Source: Nicotiana tabacum (lineage: Eukaryota; Streptophyta; Magnoliopsida; Solanales; Solanaceae). From it: a DNA stretch of 64,000 nt. Where the stretch lies: the NCBI RefSeq assembly GCF_000715075.1, contig NC_134103.1, forward strand, positions 56,202,230 to 56,266,229, given 5' to 3'. This document shows, one piece after another, positions 1 through 10,485 of this stretch. The position numbers and the translations under genes are program-made. Within the stretch, counting starts at the first letter, position 1. Each line of letters opens with the position of its first letter. Below the pieces are notes generated by a model. The model searched no databases. It was not told where the DNA came from and was given only the letters and a program-made list of their open reading frames with translations.

Positions 1-953
1 CTCACGGCCGCGCACACCCTCCAACCTCCGTGCAATTTCTACCACTTGCTAATATGGGCTATTTGTCTCCAACTCTCGAGCCATGCTGAATCTAATAGCA
101 TATTTGAGCCCCTCGATGAATCAACAGACTCACTCTCTAACTGTAGAAAACAAGGAAGGTGCATGTCTGGACAAATCATTGAATATGACATCATTCTCTG
201 ACACTGTCATAGTCTCCTAGCATAGCTGCTCAAACTTTGCGCGCCATGCATCCCGAAGGGCCTGGGGAACAAACTCTCTCAAGAACATCTCTAAAAACTG
301 AGTCCATGTAAGTGAAGCTGCATAGGCTAGGCTACCCTTCTCGTAAGCCCGCCATCACCGATGCGCTGCTCCTGACAGCTGGAATGTAGTAAAGGTAACT
401 CAGCTTGTCTCTACAATACCCATGGTTCGGAGAATACGATGGGACTTCTCTAGAAAACCATGTGCATCCTCTGAAGCTAAACCACTTTAAGTAGAAGGAC
501 GATACTTCTTAAACCTCTCAAGTCTAAGCTGCTCCTCCTCATATGCCCCTGCCCTAACCTCGAGCTGAACCAGAACAACCGGTTGCGCTAGTATAACCTT
601 TAGGATCTGATCAACATGGACCCACTGCTTAGGAGAATGGGCCAACGGAGTTTGAGCTCCTTCCCTTGCCTGAGATATGGCTGGTGCAAGTGGAATCAAG
701 CTTGCCTGAGCTAGAGTACCGAATATGCTCTAGAACTGTAAAAGGGTCTCCTGAAGTGCAGGGGTGGCAACAAGCGCCTCGGGTTCCTGCCCCCCAATCA
801 GAGCTACTGGTGGCTCCTCTGTCGCAGCTCGGGTAACTGCTCTAAACGCAACACGTGCCCCTCCTCGTCCTCTACCCAGCCCCGGCCTCTCGCGGCTCCT
901 GCAGGGGGCGCATGTGTCTAATCGTCAGATCCAGCAGTTCGTGTCCTCACCAT
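1..953 (-). pseudogene. gag: G1 gag, N-terminal and central part, broken, cut by window edge
   Basis: Capsid-type Gag of a Ty3/gypsy element, the protein that coats retrotransposon RNA. Read on the minus strand, the start ATG lies at 953-951 (MVRTRT, the usual start of this family, also seen in G3 and G6). A conserved core follows: EEEQLRLERFKKYRPST near 500, then the FTTFQLSGAA-type and FLREFVPQ-type segments near 260-400, and the RE-rich hinge before the zinc knuckle at the window edge. Reading needs at least one frameshift in the Arg/Gly-rich N-terminus and passes several stops, including a TAG right after the first eleven codons, so it is not functional. The zinc knuckle and pol would lie left of the window. 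Family assignment is firm; exact frame breaks are approximate. Confidence 0.85.
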
Positions 954-1139
954 CTGTGAGAGAATACAAAGTCAAAGATTTAGATTTTGAAGTCAACCAA
1001 CTCGCACGCTAAGGAATCAAAGAAGTGTAGTTTTCCTAACAGTTTCGTAGCCTCTCTAAGATATGTTCAGATGTCTTTGTACCGATCCGCAAGACTCTAC
1101 TAAACCTGCTTATGACTTTTTAACACCTATGAACCTAGA
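954..1139 (-). other. G1 untranslated leader between PBS and gag
   Basis: About 185 bp of non-coding leader between the primer binding site and the gag start. It is closely similar in layout and words to the G6 leader at 39045-39229 (both contain the TCTGTGAGAGAATA stretch next to the gag ATG). No ORF of note. Packaging signals would be expected here in a live element, but none can be proved from the sequence. Confidence 0.7.
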
Positions 1140-1151
1140 GCTCTGATACCA
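1140..1151 (-). promoter_or_regulatory. Primer binding site, initiator tRNA-Met type (G1)
   Basis: Minus-strand TGGTATCAGAGC, a perfect complement of the 3' end of plant initiator tRNA-Met, three bases inside the LTR end. It would prime minus-strand cDNA synthesis and it fixes the element orientation as minus. Confidence 0.93.
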
Positions 1152-2430
1152 ACTTGTCACTCCCAATTTCTCACCTTAGGATATCGTGATGGAACCTAAT
1201 CTCTAAGACTAGGTAAGCCTATCATTTAATAATAACTTAACATAAATAATCAATAGAAATACTAAAGCAAGACTGATAAAGTCAAATAAACTCCCAAAAT
1301 AAGATTTCAACAACATCTCTACCAAAATCGGTGGAACTGAGTCATTAGCTCTACATAATAACTTGGAATATCTACTACAACACTATCTGAATAAGAAATA
1401 CAACAGAATGAAAGAAAAGGGAAGGTAACTCTGAGGCCTGCGGACGCCGAGCAGGTATACCTTGAAGTTTCCGGATAATAGCTACAATCAAACACTAACG
1501 TCCAGCACAAGCAGACGTACCTGGATCTGCACAAAAAGATGTGCAGAAGCGTAGTATAAGTACACCACAATGGTACCCAGTAAGTATCAAGCCTAACATC
1601 GATAAAGTAGTGATGAGGCTAGGTCAATACACCTACTAGGACATAATAAACAAAACAAAATATAATAATGAGAAGTAATGGAAAGCGGAGAAATAAGTGA
1701 TACGAAACAAGTTAATAACATATGCTAATGACAGAATTGTAAGCATAAAGATAACATAAAGGAAGCAATTAAAGAGAACCTCATTAGTCAGATATCTCAA
1801 CAATTAACAACTTCGCCCACCTTATCACACCGCGTGGCTTCAAGTCGTTCCCCTACTAGCAACACATGTATCAAGCCCACCTCATCTCACCGCATGCGTA
1901 TTAACCCCAAGCGTTATACCACCGCATGCGTATCAATATCATAACAAAATCACAACTCGCACCATAAATGCCCATATGCCACAACTTGCCAAAAGAATCA
2001 ACAATAACAATGTTTTCACAACAAATAGCCCATGGCTCAACCACAATATGTACGCGAATCTCAACAATAACAAAATAAAAGTGAATAGCTCAACAATTAA
2101 CAACTTCGCCTCAATATGATAATGGATTTCTCAACTTCAACACCAATAACTCAACAATAAGATAGTTTACGAAATAACAACTTCAATTACAAGTAATTCA
2201 ACAATTTAAAGATATAACAAAATAGAAGGAAGGCAATAACTTCAACTAAGCACATAAGAGCAAATTAGAAAGTAAGATATGAACAAGTATTAACGATGTC
2301 AATAAAGCATGTAAAGGTAGATTTAAACATGGAAGTGGATTAACAATGAAGATATATCATGTTAAGACAATTCAATTACAAGCATGAAAGAGTCTAAATT
2401 GCCTAAACTGGTCAATTACAAAATATAGCC

Positions 2431-2460
2431 CGTATACCCACTCGTCAACTGGCGTACACG
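2431..2460 (-). other. LTR hairpin with TGACGAG loop (G1)
   Basis: Minus strand CGTGTAC, then a loop containing TGACGAG, then GTATACG; seven pairs including one G-T. It occupies the same LTR neighbourhood as the hairpins in G2, G3, G4, G6 and G8. Confidence 0.55.
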
Positions 2461-3544
2461 ACTTTCACATAACACAATTAGCACAAACAAACCAATTCCT
2501 AAGGGGTAGCTCCCCCGCACAAAGTTAGGCAAGATACTTATCTCAACTAGACTAACTCAACCCTCGAAAATAGCTTTTCCCCTAAAATTTGCCTCCTCAC
2601 GGTTCAAATCTAACCAAAATTGACTTAATATCATCAAACAATGCAAGGGAAAATAATTACAATAAGTAAAGCTATGATCTTAACACTTTTCACAAAAAGT
2701 CAACAAAAGTCAACCCGAAGATCGCCCGGTCAAAATCCGGATCCAAGGGTAGATTCAAAATACCCATAATCCGAGTCCAAATCGACTCTCAAAACTCAAT
2801 TTCTAATTTTTTAAAAACTTGACAAAATTTCCCAATTTTTTCTCTTTGATTCACATGATTTTGATGTTAAAAGAATCAACAATAACAATTTTTCCACAAC
2901 AAATTGCTCATGGCTCAACTGCAATGTGTACAAGAATCACAATAATAACAAAATAAAAGTGAATATCTCAACAAGAAACATATATCAACAATTAAAAACT
3001 TCGCCTCAATGTGATAACGGATTTCTCAACTTCAACACCAATAACTCAACAATAAGAAATTTCACGAAATAACAACTTCAATTATAAGTAATTCAACAAT
3101 TTAAAGATGTGACAAAACACAAGGAAGGCAATAACTTCAACTAAGCATATAAGAGCTTTACACTTTTCCCAAAATTCAACAAAAGTCAACCCGGGGCCCG
3201 CCCGATGAAAATCCGGGTCCAAGGGTAGATTCCAACTATCCATAACCCCACGAGTCCATATATATGATTATTTTCAAAGTCCGAGTCCAAATCAACTGTC
3301 AAAATTCAATTTCTCATTTTTCAAAAACTTGACGATATTTCCTAATGTTTCCTCTCTGATTCACATGATTTTGATGTTAAATCTAAGATATATTGATGAA
3401 TTATAGTTGGAAGTTGATAAGAATAACTTACCTAATGTTTGTAGATAAAAATCCCCTTTGCAAGTCGCCTCCTACCGAGTATAGGGTTCAAAAATGAGAG
3501 AATATGTTGAAAAATCTTGACTCCCAGCCCTTTTGTCCAGCTGC

Positions 3545-3835
3545 AGATGTCGCATTTGCGGCACATAGTTCGCATTTGCGAACCCTCGCATTTCAGACCA
3601 AGGATTGCATTTGCAAACCTTGACAGCCTCAACAATTGTCGCAAATTCGACAAAGGCTTCGCAATTGCGAATATGGACATCTTCGCAAAAGCAAACAATT
3701 GTTCGCAAAAGCGACCTAAGCCCCATGCCTGCTGACTTCGCAATTGTGAATGGGCGAGTCACAATTGCGACATCAGATCACCCCCTCTATCACCTTCTCA
3801 ATTGCGAGGCTAAAGCTTGCAATTGCGATAACAGA
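3545..3835. repeat. Cluster of CGCA-NN-TGCG words (G1 LTR)
   Basis: Interrupted palindromes CGCATTTGCG (3551, 3571) and CGCAATTGCG (3660), plus several one-mismatch copies down to 3830. The central dinucleotide is TT or AT. See the matching clusters in the other LTRs. Confidence 0.7.
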
Positions 3836-4537
3836 GCACCAGTAACACCAACAATTCCATTTTCAGTCCAAAACATTCTGAAACATGTCCGAAACTCATC
3901 CGAGCCCTCGAGGCTCCATACAAAACATATACACAAGTCTAAAAACATCATACAAACTCGCTCGCACGATAAAAACACAAAAATAACATCTAGAACTACG
4001 ATTCGAACATCAAAATGCATGAATTTCAAAATAAATTTCAAGAACACTTAGAATTGTACCTAAGCGTCCGAATCCAATCAATTCAACTCCAAATGATATC
4101 AACATTTGCAGAAAACCTCTAAATAGCATAGCGGACCTATTCCAAGTCCAAAAACCAAATTACGACCCCGATAGCTAAAATTCAACTTTTGGTCAAACGT
4201 TTCAACTTCAAATTGCCAAATTTTTGCAAAACAATGTAAATCAACCTACGGACTTCCGAATTCGATTCCGGACATACGCCCAAGTCCAAAACCAAGATAG
4301 GAAGCTATCGAAGCCATCAAAACATCATCCCGGGGTCGTTTCACAAAAGTTAAAGTCTGGTCAACATAAATAACTTAGGCTTCTAAGCCAAAAATTAAAG
4401 GGTCCAAATTAACCCGAAATCTTCCCGAAATAAAACTAATCAACCTCGTAGGTCATAAAACCATAAACACACTTGTGTGAATCATCAAAAGTGGAAATGA
4501 GGTGCAATTACACAAAATGACCGATTGAGTCATTACA

Positions 4538-6006
4538 AAAAGAAAACTGTTGGTTGCAAAGGGGTTTTCAAGAAAAAAGATGGAGTTTTAGGGGCTGCAT
4601 ATGCAAGGTATAAGGCACGATTAGTTTCAAAGAGCCATAGTCACGTAAAAGGAGTTGATTTTAATGATATTTTCTTACCTATTGTTAACATAGCTCTATT
4701 CGTGTATTGCTTGCCTTAGTTGCCATGTATGATTTGTAATTAGAACATCTTGATGTTAAGACAACTTTCTTACAAAGAAAACTCGAGGAAGAAATATACA
4801 TGCATCAACCCAAAGGATTTGAAATTGAAGAAAAGAAGATCATGTTTTATGGTTGAAGAAATTCCTGTACGAACTAAAATAGTTTCCAAGATAATGGTAC
4901 AAGAGGTTTGATTCCTTTATGTCGGGTCATGATTATTCGAGGAGCACGTATGATAGTTGTATTTACTTTCGGAAGTTGAATGATGGTTAATTTATGTACT
5001 TATCGTTAATATTGATGATATGCTCATTATTGTTAAGGATTTGACAAAAAATCATAATTTAAAAAGTCAGCTGAAAAGTGAATTTGAGATGAAAACTTTT
5101 GGAGCAGCGAGAAAATTCTCGGAATGGAAATCAAAAGAGATCTAGGAACCAATGGGCTATTCCTGACCTAGAAGAAGCACTTGGAGAAAGTCTTGAAGAA
5201 GTTTGCATTGATGCTGAACCAATAAGTACCCATCTTGCCGCTCATTTTAAGTTATCGGCTGCTCAGTCACCACTGTCAGAGTAAGAAGAGAGGTATATGT
5301 CACATGTACCTTTTCCAATGCAGTCGGCGGTATTATGTATATAATGGTTTGTGCACATTCAGACATATCACAAGCAGTGAGCGTGGTAAGCCGGTATATG
5401 GCTTACCCTGGTAAAGCACATTGGCATGCTGTGAAATGGATTCTCATATACTTGCGAGGTACTTCAAACATATGTTTGGAGTTTGGGAGAAATACTAACA
5501 CTTTGGTTGGTTTTGTTGACTCAGATTATGCAGGTGATCTTGACAAAAGAAGATCACTGACAAGCTATGTATTTTGCATCGTGGGTTGCGCTATTAGTTG
5601 GAAAGCTACATTACATCATATAGTAGTTTTATCTACTATCGAAGCAAAATATATGGCAGTGGCCGAGGCGATCAAAGAAGCCATATAGTTAAAGGGTCTA
5701 TTTGCTAAACTCAGTATACACCATGGTGGTATTATTATTTTTTTGTGATATTCAAAGTGTCATTCACTTGACTAAAAACCGGATGTATCATGAGATGACG
5801 AAGCATATCGATATCAAGTATCATTTCGTTCGAGAAGTCATTGCTGACGGAAAAGTCTATGTTCATAAGATCAACATTAGTGACAATCCTGCTGACATGT
5901 TTATGATGCCTTTTCCAGTTTCCAAGTTTGCTTGAACTTGATAGAATTTATAAAGAATGATTTAGCTCATATGGGCTTTTACGAAGAGGGTGGAGAAAAT
6001 TTTCTT
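4538..6006 (+). pseudogene. pol: Ty1/copia pol remnant: RT and RNase H, 5'-truncated
   Basis: C-terminal half of a Ty1/copia polyprotein. RT begins at a KGVFKKKDG.. RYKARLVSK motif (4555-4640). It continues through LDVKTTFLQRKLEEEIYM (4750-4803), an IDDM catalytic box at about 5010-5024 where copia normally has YVDDM, and KILGMEIKRD (5109). RNase H follows: VDSDYAGDLDKRRSLT (5515-5562), EAKYMAV (5641), HIDIKYHFVRE (5806) and NPADM (5885). At least three frame changes and several stops break it. A purine tract near 5982-5998 is the likely PPT. The 5' part is absent because G1 is inserted at 4537; the 3' LTR continues at 8661 beyond the G2 insertion. Confidence 0.9.
5982..5998 (+). promoter_or_regulatory. 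Copia polypurine tract (probable)
   Basis: Purine-rich GAAGAGGGTGGAGAAAA just after the copia pol end and before the point where the copia 3' LTR was interrupted. It is the expected place for plus-strand cDNA priming. Exact limits are uncertain because the adjacent LTR start is lost. Confidence 0.6.
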
Positions 6007-6714
6007 TGTCACCACAACAGTACCCAGTAAGTGCCAAGCCTAAGCTCGGTAGAGTAGTGTTGAGGTCAGGTCAAAGCCCTACTGGAAATAATAAGAAACA
6101 GGACGTAAGATTTAACAATATAATAATAATGATAATGGAATTGGAACAAGTAAGGAGTATACCAAAAGTTAACTACGCAAAATCAAGGCAATTAGTATAT
6201 CACGGAAGGAAACAAGCATTGACATGTTAAGGAACAAAATAACCGAAGACAAGTACAACAAATAGAGAAAGATCAACAAGGATCACTACCGAAGTACCGC
6301 CTCGTAGTCCCAAATCACAAGAATAACTCACAATCTTTCCTTATATCACCGCGGCAGCCTTGCATTTTAAGTTTTGAATAACAGTTGGAATGAACAATTC
6401 AACAGAATGGTATTTCACAACTTAATACTTTGCCTCAATGTGAATCACGGCCTTTATATCTCAATAAAAATTTCAACAAAAAGATATTCCACGATTTAAC
6501 AACTTCAAGTAAAGAGTTCAATGATTAAATAATGAATACAGAATAAAGGAAACAAGAACTTTAATTAAACATGCAAGGAAATTAGCATGTAAGAGAATAA
6601 CATGAGTAGATATGTGAAAATATACTAGAAATGATGACCATAAGAGGTTAAGGTAAATCAATTATTGCATGAAAGGAATCTACATAGCTGACCCCGGTAA
6701 TTTCCACATTTAGC

Positions 6715-6746
6715 CCGTGTACACACTCGTCAGATTGCGTACACGG
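6715..6746 (-). other. LTR hairpin with TGACGAG loop (G2)
   Basis: CCGTGTAC and GTACACGG, perfect 8 bp arms around a 16-base loop holding CTCGTCA (TGACGAG on the element strand). It lies in the same neighbourhood as the hairpins of the other LTRs. Confidence 0.6.
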
Positions 6747-7319
6747 CTTCTACAGATCACAATTATCACAACCAACACAAATCCTAAGAGGTAATTCCCA
6801 CACATAAGGTTACGCAAGTCACTTACCTCAAATCACGTTAACTCAATCCACTAGTAGGCCTTTCCCTCGATTATCCAACTTCAAACGGCTCGAATCTAGC
6901 CAAAACAACTTCATACTATAAATATAAACTATAGGAAACTAATTCAAATAATGAAATTATGATCTTTACAATGAATTAAAAAGTCAACCCGGGCCCGCGG
7001 ATCGGAACCCGACCATAATTACAAAAACCAATTTGATAACGAGTCCAACCATATAAGAATTACTCAAATCGGACCTCAAATCGCCTTTCAAATCCTCAAA
7101 TTTTAGCCTAAGAATTGTCTACCATTTCCTCTAATTTTCCAACTCAAACCACTAATTAAATGATGAAATTATCAATAGATTCATGTAAATTAACCAAAAC
7201 CGAGTTAGGATTCATTACTCCAAAGTTTACCTTGAAGAACCCTCGAAATATCGCCTCCCACCGAGCTCTCTAAGTCCAAAAATGGATTAGGGATCAAACC
7301 CTCGAATTTTCTTATTTCT

Positions 7320-7650
7320 GCCCAGCGACTTCCGCTTATGCGATTTCTGCGATGCCGCACCTGCGGAAAAACCATCGCAGGTGTGGATTCCACTTAAGCT
7401 CATAGAATTCTGCTTCACTGGATAAAATCTTGCACCTGCGAGTGCGCTCCTGCGGTAAACTCTCTGCTTCTGCGATGATCGACCAAGCTTGCCCCCTTCC
7501 GCATCTGCGGCCACTTCTCCGCACCTCCGGACTTGCAGATGCGGAAACCACCTCACACCTGCGATCCCAGCTGGGCAAATCTAGCTTCACTTTTGTGGTC
7601 CACTGCTCGCTTTTGTGAGTCCGCACCTGTGGCCAATCCCTCCGCATGTG
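7320..7650. repeat. Cluster of CGCA-NN-TGCG words (G2 LTR)
   Basis: CGCACCTGCGG, CGCATCTGCGG, CGCAGGTGTG and several shortened copies within 330 bp. Core bases are mostly CC/GG. Confidence 0.65.
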
Positions 7651-8366
7651 CGATGACACTAGAAGCTGGAAACTTTAGCAATCCAACATGTCCAAATTTT
7701 GATCCGGTTTAATCTATTTCACACCGGGGCCCCCGAGACCACGTTCGAATATACCAACAAGTCCCAAAATACATAACGGACCTACTCAAGGGCAAAAATC
7801 ACATCAAACAATACCGATTCTATGAATCACAACCCAAATTCAAGCCTCTGAAGTATGAACTTCCGAATACCAAAACCAATGCTGATTCATACCAAAACAA
7901 CTCCGATTGACTTTAAATTTTGCACATAAGTCATAAATGACATTAAGGACCTATTCCAACTTTCGGATTCAGGATCCGACCCAGATATCAATAAAGTCAA
8001 CTCTCGATCAAACTTTCCAAATCTTCCAAACCTTAATTTTTCTAACCTTCACTGATTCTCGCCGAAACGACCTACGGACCTCCAAATACACATCCAGACA
8101 TGCTCCTAAGTCCAAAATCACCATACAGAACTAGTGGAACCGTCAAAACTTCATTACGAAGTTGTCTTCACAAAAGTCAAACTATGGTCAACTATAACAA
8201 CTTAGGACTCCAACTTCGGGACTATGTGTCCCATTTCACTCCGGAACTCACCCGAACCCGAATCCAAGTACCCCGAAAAGTCATGTAACCACAATATAAT
8301 ACAGAGGAGACAATAAATATGGGATCAGAGCTAAAAACCTCAAAACGACCGGCCGGGTCGTTATAT

Positions 8367-8660
8367 CCGTAGGCCTCAGAGTCACCTTCCCTTATTTTTA
8401 TTTACTGTTGTATTTCTTTTCAGACAGTGATGTACTAAACACTTTAGCTTACTCTGTAGAGTGTATGACTCTGTTCCACCATTCTTGGGGAGTGTATGGC
8501 TTGAGATTCTATTTTTTAGAATTTTATATGAGTTTATCAAACTAATTTTTAGTATTTTGTTAATTATATCTGTTCAATTGTTATCAAATGTTAGGCTTAC
8601 CTAGTCGTAGAGAGCAGGTGCCATCACGATATTCTACGGAGGAGAATTGGGGTCGTGACA
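8367..8660 (+). repeat. Gypsy LTR tail, plus orientation (G2)
   Basis: The last ~290 bp of a G1-like LTR in plus orientation. TCCGTAGGCCTCAGAGT at its start matches the reverse complement of G1 1435-1451, and it ends GGGGTCGTGACA at 8660. The join to 6007-8366 falls exactly at the terminal base of the minus-oriented LTR. This suggests either insertion of one LTR element into another followed by deletion, or an inversion. Confidence 0.75.
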
Positions 8661-8981
8661 CTATATTTTTGGCTCACATCACAGGGGTTCATTATTTGTA
8701 TATAAGCATGAGCCTATTCACAAGACATGACTGGCAAAGAATACTTGGTGGAAAATCATTCATGATGACCAAGAATATAATAAGTGGAGGAGATTTGTTT
8801 GCAAGTTGGCCACTTGATCTTGTGAACTTGTAGGACCGTGTGTATTATTTCTTATAAATAGAGTGCTATTGTTCCTTTCTAAATGCACCAACAAGATTTG
8901 AGAACTCATCTCTTGTATTTCTTTCTCTTCCTTTATTGAGATTATTTTGTAAGAGAGTTGAGTATTGGGAAATATTTGTGT
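8661..8981 (+). repeat. Copia 3' LTR, first part
   Basis: Different in composition from the gypsy LTRs. It holds a TATAAATAG box at about 8855, then a CT-rich stretch and TTTATTGAG. The sequence breaks at GGGAAATATTTGTGT (8981), where G3 is inserted, and resumes at 19326. It belongs to the copia remnant 4538-6006. The LTR start itself is not recognisable. Confidence 0.75.
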
Positions 8982-9699
8982 TGTAATGACCTGACCGGTC
9001 GTTTTGATTTCTAGAACCCTGTTCACCTTAATAAGACTTCCCATACATGATTTTACTATTTTATGACTTGCGGGGATGGTTAGTTCAGGATTGGAAGGGT
9101 TCGGGTTGAAATCGGAATACTTGGTTCCTTAATATTGGCTTAAAAGGCCAAGTTTGACTTTGGTCAATATTTTAAGTAGACGACCTCAAAATCAGAATTT
9201 GACGGTTCCAATAGATTCGTATTATGATTTTGGACTTGGGCGTATGTTCAGATCGGGTTTTGGATAAACCGGGAGCGTTTTGGCGCCTAATAGTGAAAGT
9301 TGGTTCTTGAAGATTTTAGAAGTTCTTTAAATTTGGTTGGGAGCAGGTTTTAGTGATATCGAGGTCCAAACGGAATTTCGAGACTGGGAATAATTCTCTA
9401 ATGTCATTTAAGACTTGCACGCAAAATTTGGTGTCATTCCGAGAAGTTTAAGTACATTTCGGCGCATTGGAAGTAAATTGAAGAACTTGAAGTTCTGAAG
9501 TTTGATTCAATTGGTTTTGGGGTGCGATTCTTAGTTTTAATGTTGTTTCGTGCATTCCGAGAGTTCGAGCGAGTCCATTTTATGATTCCAAATATGTTGG
9601 TATGTTTGGACGGGGCCCCTGGGGCCCTGAGTGTCAATCAGACGAGGCTCAGACCAAGATGAGAATTTGGAACAACAGCTAAAGCATCAGGTCTGTCAT

Positions 9700-9925
9700 A
9701 ATCGCACCTGCGCTTGGCCAGCCGCAGGTGCGAGCCAAGCCTCACAGAAGCGTCCAAGGAAGGGCAGCCCGGGTTTCACATGTGCGGCCCATCCTCCACA
9801 GAAATAGGATCGCAGAAGCGGAAACCTGTCCGCAGAAGCGACGCCAGCCGGGCAAGGGGAGTTCCGCAAAAGCGGACTTTTGTCCTCAGAAGCGAGGGTG
9901 CAGGTGCGGCCCTATGACCGTAAGT
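9700..9925. repeat. Word cluster with 11 bp hairpin (G3 5' LTR)
   Basis: CGCACCTGCG (9703-9712), ten bases, then CGCAGGTGCG (9723-9732); with the flanking T/A this is an 11 bp perfect inverted repeat. GCAGAAGCG-type words are repeated down to 9900. The same structure is kept in the 3' LTR at 17342-17373. Confidence 0.75.
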
Positions 9926-10447
9926 GCGAAAATCACTGAAGGTAGTGAACCTAGCTATTGAGGGTAAGTAATTCCTACCTTAATATGAGTTTAATACATA
10001 GATTATGGGTAGATTTCAACATGAAAATTGGTAGAAATCATGGGTTTAGATGAAAAACCTAAGGTTTAATAATAATGAGATTTTACCACGAAAATGATTA
10101 TGAAACTTAGTGAAAACCATATATTTATGTTCCTAAGATTATGGGTAATAACGTTTTTCAAAAATTTCCAGAATCCGGGTATATGGGCCCGTGGGTGAAT
10201 TTTAGGAATCTTGCAATTTGGGTTGGGTAATTAATCTAATAGTGGGGATATGAACTTTTGAGCATAGATCGATTGATTTATGTAATGTTTGACTAGTTTC
10301 GAGTCGTTTGGCATCAAATTTGGAGGTTTGAGCGCATTCTTGAATTGGGAATTAGGCTTTGAGAAGAGGTAAGTCTCTTTTCTAACCTTGTAAGAGGGAA
10401 TTTACTTCATAGGTGAACTTAATTAATATGTGTTGTTATTTGTGGGG

Positions 10448-10485
10448 GCTACGTACGCACGAAGTGATGAGAGTACGTACGTAGC
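10448..10485 (+). other. LTR hairpin with TGATGAG loop (G3 5' LTR)
   Basis: GCTACGTACG-type arm facing GTACGTAGC across a loop with GAAGTGATGAGAGT. Nine to ten pairs. Confidence 0.65.

Larger units (their letters stand above)
1155..4537 (-). repeat. 5' LTR of gypsy element G1 (3.4 kb)
   Basis: Long terminal repeat on the minus strand. It starts TGTAATGACTC at 4537 and ends GAGTGACA at 1155, directly followed by the PBS. LTRs carry the promoter and polyadenylation signals of the element. Internal landmarks shared with other LTRs here: a 7 bp hairpin at 2431-2460, and a cluster of CGCATTTGCG and CGCAATTGCG words at 3545-3835. A partial internal duplication is visible: the AACTTCGCCTCAATRTGATAA stretch occurs near 2101 and again near 2999. 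It is inserted in a copia RT gene (4538 onward); the partner LTR is left of the window. ORFs inside it do not resemble proteins. Confidence 0.88.
6007..8366 (-). repeat. Gypsy LTR fragment, minus orientation (G2 head part)
   Basis: It matches the layout of the G1 LTR from the G1 1565 position to its 5' end: ACCCAGTAAGTGCCAAGCC at 6029 corresponds to the G1 stretch at 1572. It ends at 8366 with GGTCGTTATA, the reverse complement of a slightly mutated TGTAACGACC start. The last ~400 bp (the LTR tail) are missing at its left end. It contains a perfect 8 bp hairpin (6715-6746) and a word cluster of CGCACCTGCG type (7320-7650). It sits just behind the copia PPT. Confidence 0.8.

Noticed and set aside
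3605..4051. 148-codon ORF in the G1 LTR
   Set aside because: Inside the LTR and across the word cluster; no homologue among the other LTRs in this frame.
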